A DNA stretch of 64,000 nucleotides from Epithemia pelagica. Its lineage: Eukaryota; Bacillariophyta; Bacillariophyceae; Surirellales; Surirellaceae. Positions 42,084 to 54,639 of the stretch are shown piece by piece. A program made the position numbers and the translations under genes. Below the pieces are notes generated by a model. The model was not told the origin of the DNA, did no database searches, and was given only the letters and a program-made list of their open reading frames with translations. The stretch is from NCBI GenBank assembly GCA_946965045.2, contig OX337236.1, positions 2,976,001 through 3,040,000 of the forward strand, given 5' to 3'. How positions within the stretch are numbered: position 1 is the first letter of the stretch; the number at the start of each line of letters is the position of its first letter.

Positions 42084-45000
42084 CTTGAATCCTTCACGGA
42101 CATTCGGTCGGAAGAACAGACCTTTATCACGGGTCGCACGTAGATAGCGGCAAATTCGTTTGACTGCCACCACATGGGATAGCTTCGGATCGTTACAGAA
42201 CCTAGCACATTGATGCACAGCGTAGGATAGATCCGGGCGAGACATGGCTTGAAGATAATTGAGGGAACCAATCACGGCACGGTAGTTCCAATCTTGCTTC
42301 CGAGTGGGGCCATCAGAGTCCGCGTGTAGGATCTTATTGTCTTCGGCTGGAGTGTCATGCATCTTGAAATTTTCTTGAGAGAGGCCCAGACCAAGATGAT
42401 TCAAGCAGTTGTCGATCGACTTCTGTTGTTGCAACTCAACACACCCATCTTCATGTCGAATGAATCGGGCTCCAAGATAGTCCAACAGTGGACCATCGTC
42501 TGTCAGGTCAAAGGACTTTTGGAGCAGCGCTACTTCTCGGTCAATGGCTTTCGGATCCGGAGAGAAGAAGGCTGCGTCGTCAATATACAGGACGAGAAGA
42601 ACGACGCCCTTTGAGAATAAACAGGGATCAACGTTGGATTGTTTGAAGCCTTGCTTGAGGAGTCCATCTTTTATGTGCTCATGCCAAGTCACTTGGCCGT
42701 CTTTCAAGCCATACAAGTTTTGTTGGAGCTTCAGCAAGTGTTTATTCGGGTCAAGGCCGGGCAATGTGGTACCTTTTGGCAATTGCATGAAGATATCAGT
42801 CTTCACCTTTGCTTGCGTGTACGCCATAATGAAGTCGATCGATCGCATGTCCCATCCCAAAATCAACGCCTGGATGAAGATGCACCGGACGGTTGGCCAT
42901 GCAACAACAGGGGAAAAAGTGGACCAGTAGGTATCACCAAAAACCTGTCTGTGGCCTCCAGCACAGAGGCGAGCTTTCCATTTAATGATTGCTCCAGCTG
43001 GGTCCTTTTTGCGCATAAACGACCAAACCATGGGGATTGGTTTTGCGTTGGGTGGAACTTGAGCTTTATGCACGATCTTCCAATGCTTCAATTCGGCATG
43101 CTGTTTGAGTTCCTTCACCATGGCCTGAATGAACTTGTCGCTATCTTCTTGTTGGAGAGCGATATGCAAGGGCATAACATCTGGCTTGATGGCGGCGGTG
43201 CTCATCATCTGCAGCAGTGCCAAAGGATGATAGTCGGCCAAAGTCTTGGCCACATCCTGAGCCATAAAACAACAATGATAAGCAATCAACGACAATCGAG
43301 AAGGGGGACGCACTTGTCGACTGGTCCTGGTTTGCCCTGTGGGGGCAATGTCCACTGGGTATGGTTGTGGAGTCTCTTCTGGTGGAACAGAAGCTATCTG
43401 TGGCTCGGGTTCGGCATCAGGAAGAGGAGCTGGATCGTCAGCAGGCACTTGCGGAATTGCACCCGTCAAGAGATCGGGTAATTCGAGCAAGGCCTGTGGG
43501 ATGTTGTTCCCAAAGTTGAGTAAGTTGGATTCTTGTTGTCGTTGTTGTTGTTGTGTACGTGATCGTCGTGTCAAGGGACGCGAGATCAGATGGTCAGATC
43601 TATTTTCATCTCCTTTGTGCACTAACGCATTTTGCTTCCAAATGCTTGTGTCATGTTGTTCGTTCTTCACTGTCTCGAATTTGTCGTCATACACGCAATG
43701 GAATTGTGGGCTTACAAGACCAGTTTGCGTAGACAGGATGAGAGGAACAGAAGCAGCATGATGGGGCGAGTGACACAACAATACACCAACTCGAGATCGT
43801 TCTGCCCATTTGGGATGAGGGCTTCCTGTTTGGAGTGGAGCTTGGAGCACATAAACGGGGCAACCAAAAGGATGAAAGTGTTTGGTGTTTGGTTCCACAT
43901 CGGAGTTGGAAAAGATGGAGATGGGAGATTTTGCTTTGTTGTTACGTGGGAGTGCATTGCGAATGTTTGTTGCATGCTTCACCGCTTGTGGCCACAAATT
44001 TGCTGTGATGGTTTTCGGCCATCTGTGAGCAGCATGAAGGATCATCGTTCTTGCGCTTTCGGTAAGGTCTCGAATTCGCCTTTCCGCGATCCCATTCTGA
44101 TGGTGGGCTCCCACGCCACAGAAAGAAATTGTTTGGAGTGCGTTTTTGACATCGTTCACAAACTCCTTGTCCGCAAATCGTCCATTGTCACAATGATAAT
44201 GCTGGACGGTAACACCATGCCGTTGCGCGAATCTTTCGAACTCGTGTTTTGCTTCCAAGGTTTCTTCGGTGGTAATGGCGTGCATTAAATGCACGTAAGT
44301 CAAATCGGACGCGTGGTCAACAAACACTGTGGCACCTTTGAATCTTTTCTTGGTCGGTTGGCCCTTTCCTGTTGGTACGAGACCAGGAACTGGGGATTCC
44401 AACTGGTCCATGCTCACGACTGCGCCAGGGACTGTTGACGTGCGAATCTTCGGATCCACCTTGTGGGTGCACCAAGGTTTCTTGTGCGCTTTCCCATAGA
44501 GGCAGCTGGGACATTTGGGAGGCGCAACCTTTGCGAACTGTTTCGGGATCACGCCCTTTTCTGCTAGTTGTTTCAGTTGTTGAAAGGAGCAGTGACCCAA
44601 TCGCTCGTGATATTGCATCAAGAGGTCTTGGTCCGAACGCAACAATGGTTCATCTTCCACAATGGGTGGCAAGACATTGGGATCCGTGGTGAAATCGGTT
44701 GTCACTCCCTCGGATGGTGACGACCGGATTGGATGAATCGGCTGGGGCTCTTGGTCTTCATCATCGGGCGGAGGATCAGGAGGCGGACGCTCAGGATCAT
44801 CTTCATCTTCTGAGTCAGAGACTGGGTTGGCAGGCATTGCAAGAGCCATGAATGCACGGAAACGACGGAAACCAGGGGCTGTAAAGCACATACCGACGTT
44901 GTTCTTGTTGAGCGGTACGTATTTGCTCACTTTTTGATCCTTGGTACTGAGCCACTCTAACTCTATGCTCATACCGTCAATTGAACAGCGAGCTTTTGTG

Positions 45001-45803
45001 TCTCCTTCTACTCGTCGTTGTCGAACAAAGACTTGGGGCACCATAATGTTGAGAGGGGCAGAAGGTAAGTGCCGCACATCTCGCAATTCGATGGTGTGAA
45101 TCATGTTCAAGTCATCTTCATACTTGATTGGAACGGTTCCTATGCCTTAGGGCATGACAGTTTCTCCATTTACGCCGAGCAAGGCTTCCTTCATTCTTTC
45201 TTCTTTGGTCAAGGGACGGTAGGATGTGAAGGCTCTACGGTACTTCCACAGGTGATGAGAGGCACCAGAGTCGATGAGAAACTTGTCGGCGTCAGAATCG
45301 AAGACGGCAGTACGAGGACGGTCATCCGAGCTTGTGGTGGACGTGCCATTCATAGCCAAATCAATCAATGGATTCTTGTTTGGGATGAACAAGGATGCCA
45401 ATTGTTTGGCCTGGCGGAAGAATGACTTCTTTTTGGTCCTATCTCGGGTGCGAGTGGTATCAACGCAACAATCAACGTCTTGGAAGTGAAACGTTTTGTT
45501 GGCTTGTTTGGAAAGATGACCCACTGCAATCCACCGAATCTTTTGGTCAATTTGCAGCGCCGCGAGACATAACAATATACGAGGCAATTTGATGGTGATG
45601 TCAACTGGGAGACGGCGGCCCACACTTGATCTGTGGATTCGAGTTCGGGGCGGACGACGTCGGAAAGGCTTGTTGGCGACTTTGAATGGTTTGGTTCGAG
45701 CGGAGAAAAATTTCACAATCCGCTTGATCCACGACAGAACCTCATGAAACGCGACAATATTCATTTTGATCGTAAGAAAAACAACAAACGGCCAAAATGC
45801 CAT
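42084..45803 (-). pseudogene. Copia-1 pol fragment (copy B), RNase H missing
   Basis: Same as 1-3681 but its 3' end is visible: after RDKGLFFRPN...GFKC the frame passes into foreign AGCTGC-rich DNA and stops at 42051. RNase H and the 3' LTR are therefore absent. Protease (DSGASHH), in-frame TAA at 45147-45149, integrase D-D-E and YIDD are all present. Confidence 0.85.
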
Positions 45804-45827
45804 GAATGCATCCCATGAGGGTAGCAG

Positions 45828-46062
45828 TCATTCACTGCCATTCTTGATGATGGCTGCAAGAGCATCGGCCAAATCATCAGTATCGAACTCGCCGCCAGGA
45901 AGGATTGCGGCCATTCCCTTTTTGAGCTTGTCCACATCGACAGCAACTTCGGCGGCCACACCAGAACCAATTTACTTCCTTCGTACCTTTTATTTCCACG
46001 TAGACTCTGGTACTAAAGCTACGGCCCATTTTATTGAACCATTTTGGTTCAATATCGCACAC
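45828..46062 (-). pseudogene. Degraded gag tail or host remnant (copy B)
   Basis: Counterpart of 3706-3940, without visible differences. Confidence 0.3.
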
Positions 46063-46065
46063 CGA

Positions 46066-46069
46066 TTAA
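46066..46069. repeat. TTAA target-site duplication, left (piggyBac, copy B)
   Basis: Counterpart of 3944-3947. Confidence 0.85.
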
Positions 46070-46174
46070 CGCCACACGTAAAGAACGGGTTTAAGCTTAT
46101 GAGAGCAGCATATAGTTGTCTCCCATAAATTTTATGGGCGTCAACGTGCTGCTCGAATTGTTGTCTCCCTTACT
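46070..46174 (+). repeat. Left terminal inverted repeat region (copy B)
   Basis: Counterpart of 3948-4052. Confidence 0.65.
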
Positions 46175-46334
46175 AAAACACTAATCCTACCTGTGTTAAG
46201 CAATGACACTTGTGTCATTTTTCTCCTCATTCATCTTGACGACATTCATTCATTCTGTGAATGGTACGATCAATTCGTCGTTACTTTCATTCTATATCAC
46301 TTTCTTGTTCATCCCCACCTCCAAACTGACGGTC

Positions 46335-46967
46335 ATGAACGGTGAGTATATACTTGATTCATCAATTTCTTTGATACATTCGCACCTCATGTTTGTTATG
46401 TTTTCCACTTTAGGACTCATTGATTCCATCGAGATTGCTGAGACGTACCTCGAAGAAGACAACAATCAAGCGAGTTCGGGTGTGATGGTTCCCTTTACCC
46501 TCAAGAAATCTCGAGTCATGATTACGGGTGAAACAGGCACTGTTATTGACGAAACCGCAGAAGCCACCGAGACGAGGTATCTTCCTGAGGAGTATGCGTC
46601 TTCCGAAAGTGTCCAGGTGATTCTTCACGAATTGAGCAACAATACTCCACCCTCCCAAACCCATGGCTACATGTATTGGGAGAGTGTGTGTGGAGTATGC
46701 CAACAAAATCCCTGCGTCATTGTTGACAATCTGCCCTATCTTCACGAACTCGTCACGCACATGAAAAACAAAGGCGAGACGAACCGCGCCATTCGTTACC
46801 AGCTCTATTGGCGCTTGTCAAATAAGCTTCACGGTCCCCTTGGACGTGGCCACCGTGTGCAACTCCCCGATTGTCTTGTTCAGTTTGTCCGTGACAACTT
46901 CCCTAACGAGAACCCAGAAGAAAAGTACGTCGGCTTTCAGGCAGGTCCCATCAATCACGACGAATAA
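46335..46967 (+). CDS. piggyBac accessory protein, one intron (copy B)
   Basis: Exon 46335-46341, intron 46342-46413, exon 46414-46967; 186 aa. One silent-looking base change (ACAAGG versus ACGAGG, near 46575) relative to copy A. Both copies stay intact, in contrast to the transposase. Features as described for 4213-4845. Confidence 0.65.
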   Translation: MNGEYILDSSISLIHSHLMFVMFSTLGLIDSIEIAETYLEEDNNQASSGVMVPFTLKKSRVMITGETGTVIDETAEATETRYLPEEYASSESVQVILHELSNNTPPSQTHGYMYWESVCGVCQQNPCVIVDNLPYLHELVTHMKNKGETNRAIRYQLYWRLSNKLHGPLGRGHRVQLPDCLVQFVRDNFPNENPEEKYVGFQAGPINHDE

Positions 46968-47032
46968 ACAAGCGATACGGTAATCGTTCCTAAGCTCACA
47001 TTATTCTCTTACTTAGATTATTTAGTTGTCGT

Positions 47033-49886
47033 TTACAATTCATGAATTTCTCCACTGTTCTCTGTACTTTCGTTGTCATGATCATTGTCATTCTCTACGT
47101 TCTCGTTATTTGTGTCTTCTTCTTCGTCGTCATCCTCTTCCATATCATTTGGTCCGCGATTTGTCCGCTTTCTCTTCCTTGTAAAGTCTGGAGACAGTCC
47201 ATGCTTCTCTCGTAGATCCATTATAATTGGGTGGTTTTTTTTTGGTGTGTACTTGTAGCGACTTCCCGGAGACAAAGCCGGACGACACATGAACATCTCT
47301 CTTCCCTGTGGTGAATGGAGAATTTCGAAGCAAGTGTGGTCTGTAAATTGTGGGAGCGTATGGATTTTCCAGCCATCCTCTCTGTCATCCTTGCATGACA
47401 CTAAATGTGCCACGAGTCCACACTTGACACATCGACCTACGTTGGTAAACATTCCTTTCATGCCGAGCTCTTTGCGCCTCCACCGATATTCCAACAAGCA
47501 AACTGTGCATCCGACACGTTTGTTCCCTTCCAATGGCACTGGATAATGCCCATCCTCACATGTTGGGCGACTGGCAACTCGAGTCCTCCTTGCTAAAGCG
47601 TCCACTTCTTCTTGTGCAACATAGCTACACATTGTTTGCGCAACAATAGTGTAGAACGTATGTCGCGACAGCTTGGTTCGTCTTGATCGTACTCGATCCC
47701 CAGACGACATGTTCCATCCGATGTAAGCATTCAATAGCATCACATCCATTATTGCCAATGCTGACTTCTTGTACCACTTTTTGTAATGTCCATGGGTTGC
47801 AAAACCTCCGAAATGGGAACGCATCTGATCTCCATGATCAATGCCCCCCATATTGTCCTGATAACGTATTAGAGGCATTGGACAATTGAAGTCCTCTTTA
47901 TTTGGTCCCACTTGACGCTGCACTTCCCCTTTGCCGTTGCTTTCATAGCTGGAAACGAAATTGACGACTTTCGAGTCCACCTATTGGCCGATAACAATTC
48001 CATTCACTTCGTCGTGAGCCAGGTTGATTGTTCTGCGATTTGTTGCTGTTTTTTTCAATGTCATCAGCGTCTTACTCCACCCCACTCGGTTTGTCCTCAC
48101 TGTACCAGTAGCAAGGATCTTCAAACGGTCACGGAGGATAACCAGTAGCTGTGGGGCTGCGTACCGGTTATCCATAAACAAATGGCAGAATCCGTTGGTT
48201 CCCTTGTGTAATTCTAATGCATAACATGCATTGACAACTGCTTTCATGGTCGTAGGTAGTTTCTTTGCCTCCTCTCGTATGTACGAGTTGGTCGCATTCT
48301 TTCCTTGATACACGTCGATATGAAGGATGGCGTATGATCTGGAAGAAGCCATGATGAAAAAATCGACCCGGAATTTTACCGGTTTATCTTTATTATACTG
48401 TCGGACGGGGCAGTATCTTGAGCGGCAGCCGATTCCTCCTTCATCGAAAGCCAAGTCTTCTGGTATTTTGAACGATCGTTTCGAAGCTCCATTTACTGCC
48501 TGAAGTAATTGCCGTTATTGGTAGCACTTGTCACCACCTCTCCCAGCACTTTTCTTTTGTGGATGAAACGCACCGCGAATCTGACGAAATCGAGCAAGTC
48601 GCATGTATCTGAAAGCCCATCCCTCACTATCCAAAATTTCTACCGAAGGGAGAGCTGTCCCTAAGCTAAACATCCGATTGGATGTTTGAAAATAGGTGGC
48701 ATATCCACCTCCATCGATTGGTCGAAGAGACATCATCAGAATGATGCCTAAGAACCGCGTCATTTCTTGTTCCGTTACATCTTGCCACTTCTGTGAATGG
48801 AAGTAACCCCTGCGCCCCATCAACTTGGGACGGATTTTCTCGTGAAAATACTGATTGGTTGCGGCGGCCATATCGGAAATGAGAGCGGTTGATATGCCTC
48901 CGACCACACGCAAACTCTCCAACGGTGTGGTGAAATCTTCCGCAATACCTAATTTCAGACCGTCTTCTCCGCTAAACATATTTCTGTTGTGACGTTCCTT
49001 TCCAATCCAAGAGAGTCCGTTGTCGGAAGCATCAATAGACTTGTAATGGAAGTGCAGGTTGTCAATCAGAACTTTTAGGTTTGTTGTATTGTTTGGGTCA
49101 TCGTCGTCTGAATCTGAATCGCCAACACCGTTGTGCTCGTCGTGATCAGTCACGTCGTTGTCCTCGTTGTAATCGTTCTCATCTAGTGGATTCAGAGGCC
49201 GTGCAGCTGATTCATTCAACTCAAGTTCGAAACCACCTTGATGGTCTTCATCAGAAGACGAACCACTGTCCTCATCGAGATTACCTACATTCGTGTTGCG
49301 CTGTTGTTGTCGGGTTGTGACACTTGTTTGTCTCGTCGAGGCGGCGGCACTTGTTTGTCTCGTCGAGGCGGCCGTGCTTGTACTCCCAAACAGACGTGTC
49401 GTTAGTTGGTTCATTGGAGTGTTATTGTTATCAGCATCTCCATTATCGACTCCATTATTGGCTTGGGCGTTATCTCCGGGAGAGGGTCCGACTTGTGGAG
49501 CCGTCATAAGAGTAGCGCGTCCTCGAGCCCACTCTTGTGTCGACGGCAGGTTTGTGTTTTGACGTGTACGTGAATTGCGGCTCGATCCACGTAGAGAGGA
49601 GTTACTAGCATTCTTCAGTGCATCCCTCCTTTGTGCTCGTTCGGCTGTGGAAGGAGGTGGTGGTTGTGCTCGGCGTCGTCCCTTGTTATGTCTGGGTGAA
49701 CGTCGAACCGAAGGGGACTGTGTGATATTGTGGCTGTTCGGGTCGTTTCCTTTATCGGGTTGAGAAACATTAGTTGAACTTGGTTGTTGGGTTCCAGTTC
49801 TCTGAGATTGTTGAGATTGAGTTGCCTGGTTCGTTCTATTAGTACTAGGAGGTGCATGATATGCTTCGATGAACTGTCGAAGCCTC
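47033..49886 (-). pseudogene. piggyBac transposase 3' part (copy B)
   Basis: Same frame and the same TAA (48515-48517) and TAG (47981-47983) as copy A; catalytic Asp motifs retained. Joins the nested 3' LTR at 49886. One substitution near 48103. The 5' part does not exist in this copy. Confidence 0.85.
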
Positions 49887-50670
49887 TGTTACAATTCTCT
49901 TGGAATTGCAGTGGCGTTGATGCTCGGTAGAGCAGACAATCAGGTAGTCACCAACCGATACAAACCTCTCCACGGGTAAGAGAGGAAAGCAAGTCGTAGT
50001 CTATCAAAAGGATAGTCGGGACACAAAAGAGGATGTGATAAATGGCGATATTGTTAGATTGTGTGTTGATTACTACGATAGGTCTACGTGAAATGTTCGG
50101 TCCTGCCAAGGGTCATGTGTCATAGGTTCTTGGCGGCAACAGGTTTGGAATAGTTGGAGTTGATTCATGTGATGTATATGACATGTATATGTGGACGGAT
50201 AACATATACAGGGTCAACAGCTCTTGCTTTGGATTGGCATAGTTGTTTTCATGGCGCGCAGCTTGTTGACAATTTGGAGATTATGGGAATGGAAATATGG
50301 TCTTGCGTGATTGTGTGTCGTGCTTGGGATACTTAGACCGTTGGGTCGGATAGATGCCGACAGCGCTCGGATGTCGCGTGGGCGCGCTCGATGATTTCGG
50401 GCGCGTACGCTTAGGGCGTTAGTATAATGTCCGAGCAACGGCCAAATTTACGTCCGTTGTAATACCGCACGACCCAGTTTAGTCTTGAGAGTGAGTTCGT
50501 CAATCTATTCTCACTTTTCATGATTTGCAAAGAAATATAGGTCAATATAGCGCGAAGCTAGGGAACATAGCTCGAAGCTAGATGGCATGATGCGATAGCA
50601 CGAGGCTATGTGACATGGGGAATCGATGAGATGTAGAATCTAACCACCATAGACAGTGAGAATTCTAACA
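49887..50670 (-). repeat. Copia-2 3' LTR (copy B)
   Basis: 784 bp, counterpart of 7765-8548 with one change (GGTGATATT to GGCGATATT near 50046). The GCCTC target duplication lies to its left at 49882-49886. Confidence 0.95.
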
Positions 50671-53600
50671 CTCCCCACAACTCGTCCTTTCAGCCTTGTC
50701 ATCATTGGATTTGTTGAGGTCTTGAACTTCTCCTTTCCAAAACAACAAGGGCTTGAGCATGGGCCAAATAGATACGAAATCCCAATGTTTGCTAAGGATA
50801 TCGGCAGGGTTGGTCTTTCCATCTTTCCAGTAGAATGCAACATACTTTGCTGCGATGGCTTCACGAACTCGGTGGTATGACAGAAGATGGTGTCTCTTGG
50901 ATAGTATGGAATGAGGAATGGTTGCATTGAGCACAACAGATCTGTTATCTCCGTACATGTAACTTCGCTCTCGGATAGGTACTCCAAGGTAGCGGAGAGA
51001 ATGTCGTAATTCTGTAATCTGATCTATTGCTGTCCTTGCAGCCACAAACTCGGATCCATAGGTAGCAGTTTCCACCGTGCTCTGTCTCTTGCTGTACCAG
51101 TCAATAGGTGTTCCGTTCAACAAATGTAGAACAGCAGTGACGGATTTACCAGTGACTATGTCATGCATGAGATTGGCATCAACATAATGAGTTGTGGTAA
51201 CATAGCGGCCAAGAGGTGTTGGGCAGTCTTCAGGAATACGTTCACTTGCATTCGAATAGACAGTGCGAGTCCAATCAAATTCTTGGGTAGGAAGACTTGA
51301 ATAATCAGGCTCTCCAATCCTAAATCTGATTGCGCCTTCTGGGAGATGTGCAAGGTATCCATAGATACGCTTGGCTCTATCAAGATGTCCTTTCCTCGGA
51401 GCAGCACGAAAGCGTGATAGCGTCATTGTAGCGGTGAAGACGTCGAAACGACCAATAGTGATCACCCATTGGAGTTGTCCAATCAGAGTTTGGAAATGGC
51501 TAGTACCTTCTTCATCAAGGAGCTCAGAATCATCCAATTCAGGATGGTCTCCACCAATAAGAGGTGTTTTGGCTTTCTTGGGTTTCGCCTTGAAGATTCG
51601 TTCGAAAGTGTCCATCATCTTACCAATGTAGCGTCTTGGATCTGCTACTAATGTTCCATCAGAATCCTTGGTGTAACAACATCCCAAGTGGAAATCAATA
51701 GGTCCATCTCCTTTGAGTTTGAAGTTGTATTTCTCCTTCAGGATCTTGCAGATATTCCCAGGATCAGTAGAAATAATGGCTAAGTCATCAACGTATACGG
51801 CAATGTATTCGTAACAGTCTTCTCCAGGTGCTTTCCTCATCCAGATATCCGGATCTGCTTTGCTTGGTGAAAAACCCATGTCTGTCAAAACATCGAATAA
51901 GACATCATGCCAGCGTGCGCCTGATGACTTCAATCCATAAAGTGCCTTGTATATAATCAGGATGTGACCTTCTAATTCCTTGAATTCAGGTCCTGCGACA
52001 ATGAAGATTTTCTCCCCTGTCAAGGCTTCCAGATATGCGTTTCCAATATCTGCTCCCCATATTTCCAAGTCATTCAAAGTACCCAGGAATAAGGCAATGC
52101 GGAGGTTGCGAATGGAAACAACACCTGAATAGATTGTCTCAACAGGTTCTTTTGTGAGATGTCCATCTGCGACAAGTCTTGCTTTATGTCGTCCATCATG
52201 TTTTACGTCAAAGACAAGATGTACACGTATCTTATGATATCCTTCAGGTGCATTGGATACTTTCCCTTTAATGAAGATGGCTTTCCCAAAATCCTTGAAT
52301 GTCTTGTAGGACTGGATCTGTGACAATTCTAATTCTGTTGCATCCTGCCACTTTGTGTTGCCATGCTGTTTATCAAGAGCGACAGCTTCCTCATAATTGC
52401 GTGGTACTTGTAATCCAAACTTATACTTGACAGAATGGTGAACTTGTTTAATCCTTGACTGTTTGGTTGCTCGAATGAGACGTTTGCTTGTTTTGACATA
52501 ACGTTTCAAATGCTTCCATCCAGGTTCGTTGAGTAAACCATGTTTCTTTCCATAAATTGCTACAGTGATCGGATCATCATTGGCGATGAGTGATAAAGGT
52601 TCATAGGTAGTCTCCCCAGTTTCCCAATCAACAAGCAAATTATATTTGCTCCCCTTGTAATCTGGAGCAGTTGTGTTCAGTGGGCCTTGATGGGCAATGA
52701 CGTCCCTGAACCTGAAAAGATTATCTCCAGAGGTTTGAGCTTGGTTATCTCGTTCGATATACTCCATGAGTTGATTATAGGATATCATCTCATCAACATC
52801 AGAATTTGTCTTTCGGTAGATGTACTTGACACGTTCTTCCTGTTTCGTTGCTTCTTCATTAAGATCAATGACTCGTTTGATGACACGTGCACGGTGTCGC
52901 TCCCCATTTTCTTCTGTGTCGCATAGGAATGTGCGTCCTATCATGTCGTCAAAATCGATCGTGGGCATTGGTTTGGATGGATCTTCACTATCACTGCAAA
53001 TGAAGACAGTGTCAGCTTGCTTATCATTGTCATCCTTCTCAGACAAATCCTCCCCTGAAGGTCGATCCACACGTAGGTTAGGTGTAGTGGATTCAACACG
53101 GCGAACGGCAGAACGGTAGATTATCTGGTTATCCTGGGTGAGAATCTTCCAAGTAAAAGAATCACCAACGTTGTGAGCAAAACCAACCCAGTGGCCAAGT
53201 TTCTCATCCGAAGAAGATGGATATGAACCAGAATTGGGTTCAGCGGGGTCGACACGGTAGTATACCTCATCCCAGAAAGGAAAGAACAAGAGATGAGTAA
53301 TGTCGGGTGGGCGTCCGGAGAGAGCCTCAAGAGGAGTGCGACCGGAATGGGTGGGTGATGATGTATGGTTCAATAAGTCACAGACATACTCAAGGCAAAG
53401 AAGCCAGGTGTTGGCAGGGCAACCAGTGGCATTCATGAGAGCGTTGGTCATACGTTTGACGGTCTGGTAACGGTTTTCAGCCTTATTCTGGTGTTGATGA
53501 TAAGGTTCGGATCGATACTCCCCAATAAGCAAAGTGCGAAGAATGTCTTTGACCTTTTGAGAGATGAGAGATGAACCACCATCACTGATAAGAGTCTCCA

Positions 53601-54639
53601 TGGCACCACGAAACCGGATGTTGTCCTGAAGAGTATTGACAAACTGTTTGGTTGACTTGATCCCATAGATATCAGTAACCAGAGTATCTCGACCAACAAA
53701 GATTTGTGCGACTTTACCGCCATGGTCAACAGCAGGGGTGTCGGAGAAAACCGAGTCAGTAGCAACGGGTTCATGACGTCGAGGTACATTAAGGACCGGA
53801 TTGCGAGCCTTGAAATGTTTCTTGAGGGTGTCGTGGTCCAAAGTAATGCTACCATTACGTGTAGTGTGCTTGAACGTATCGGCAATAACATCTTCAGATT
53901 GCCAACCAAAGAATGGACGGAACTTCTTCCAGTCATACGCTTCCTGGTAACGACGGTGGACAGAGGCATGAAGTGTAGGATCATTACCTTCTGCGTCAGC
54001 ATAGATAGAAAAGAAGGATGCGTCGTCAGGTCCATGATCGTATGGGAGATCCAAAAGGAGATTGAGGTTACAAACAACACGATCAGTGTACTTCCCATAG
54101 TTGTCATATGGATGGTTTGACATACTACCATCAGTCTTGACGTGTTTCCAATCAGGATCATTGTCAGAGGGTGTGGGAGAATACGAATGGTCCAGAACAC
54201 CAGGATCCCATGTGTCGGGTGACGTGAAGATGATCTGAGGTAAGGTATTCATGTCATCGTCGCTGGGGATACCCAAGGAGTGGATGTAGGCTAACCCATC
54301 CTTGATGTGAAGGGGTATAGCACGACCATCAAGTGTAGTGATGCGTTGTTTACCATCAACTTTAACAGATCGTTCGTCAACAGCAAGTCCAAAATGCTCA
54401 AATTGACCAGGAGCATGGATAGATAAGCCCTTTCCATAATAAGCATATTCATTGAAGATGCCGACAATAGGTCTATCATTGGTCTCAAACTTTGCGGCAC
54501 ATGTGACGACAGGAAGTCCAGTAAGTTCATGGTTATCAATACCCACAATAGTGATATGGCGGCCAGTCTTAGAAAGGATGCGCATGTCAGAACCAGCAAG
54601 TCCTCCATTAGCACCACGGTCAATCAATTGATTTCCTGG
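50665..54639 (-). CDS. Copia-2 pol (copy B)
   Basis: Same domain order and motifs as 8543-12517 (DRGANGG, integrase D-D-E, YVDD, RNase H); stop again inside the LTR. Differs from copy A by an Asn/Asp change near the C-terminus and Pro/Ser near 54019. Fully open. Confidence 0.9.
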   Translation of the reverse strand, partial: PGNQLIDRGANGGLAGSDMRILSKTGRHITIVGIDNHELTGLPVVTCAAKFETNDRPIVGIFNEYAYYGKGLSIHAPGQFEHFGLAVDERSVKVDGKQRITTLDGRAIPLHIKDGLAYIHSLGIPSDDDMNTLPQIIFTSPDTWDPGVLDHSYSPTPSDNDPDWKHVKTDGSMSNHPYDNYGKYTDRVVCNLNLLLDLPYDHGPDDASFFSIYADAEGNDPTLHASVHRRYQEAYDWKKFRPFFGWQSEDVIADTFKHTTRNGSITLDHDTLKKHFKARNPVLNVPRRHEPVATDSVFSDTPAVDHGGKVAQIFVGRDTLVTDIYGIKSTKQFVNTLQDNIRFRGAMETLISDGGSSLISQKVKDILRTLLIGEYRSEPYHQHQNKAENRYQTVKRMTNALMNATGCPANTWLLCLEYVCDLLNHTSSPTHSGRTPLEALSGRPPDITHLLFFPFWDEVYYRVDPAEPNSGSYPSSSDEKLGHWVGFAHNVGDSFTWKILTQDNQIIYRSAVRRVESTTPNLRVDRPSGEDLSEKDDNDKQADTVFICSDSEDPSKPMPTIDFDDMIGRTFLCDTEENGERHRARVIKRVIDLNEEATKQEERVKYIYRKTNSDVDEMISYNQLMEYIERDNQAQTSGDNLFRFRDVIAHQGPLNTTAPDYKGSKYNLLVDWETGETTYEPLSLIANDDPITVAIYGKKHGLLNEPGWKHLKRYVKTSKRLIRATKQSRIKQVHHSVKYKFGLQVPRNYEEAVALDKQHGNTKWQDATELELSQIQSYKTFKDFGKAIFIKGKVSNAPEGYHKIRVHLVFDVKHDGRHKARLVADGHLTKEPVETIYSGVVSIRNLRIALFLGTLNDLEIWGADIGNAYLEALTGEKIFIVAGPEFKELEGHILIIYKALYGLKSSGARWHDVLFDVLTDMGFSPSKADPDIWMRKAPGEDCYEYIAVYVDDLAIISTDPGNICKILKEKYNFKLKGDGPIDFHLGCCYTKDSDGTLVADPRRYIGKMMDTFERIFKAKPKKAKTPLIGGDHPELDDSELLDEEGTSHFQTLIGQLQWVITIGRFDVFTATMTLSRFRAAPRKGHLDRAKRIYGYLAHLPEGAIRFRIGEPDYSSLPTQEFDWTRTVYSNASERIPEDCPTPLGRYVTTTHYVDANLMHDIVTGKSVTAVLHLLNGTPIDWYSKRQSTVETATYGSEFVAARTAIDQITELRHSLRYLGVPIRERSYMYGDNRSVVLNATIPHSILSKRHHLLSYHRVREAIAAKYVAFYWKDGKTNPADILSKHWDFVSIWPMLKPLLFWKGEVQDLNKSNDDKAERTSCGEC

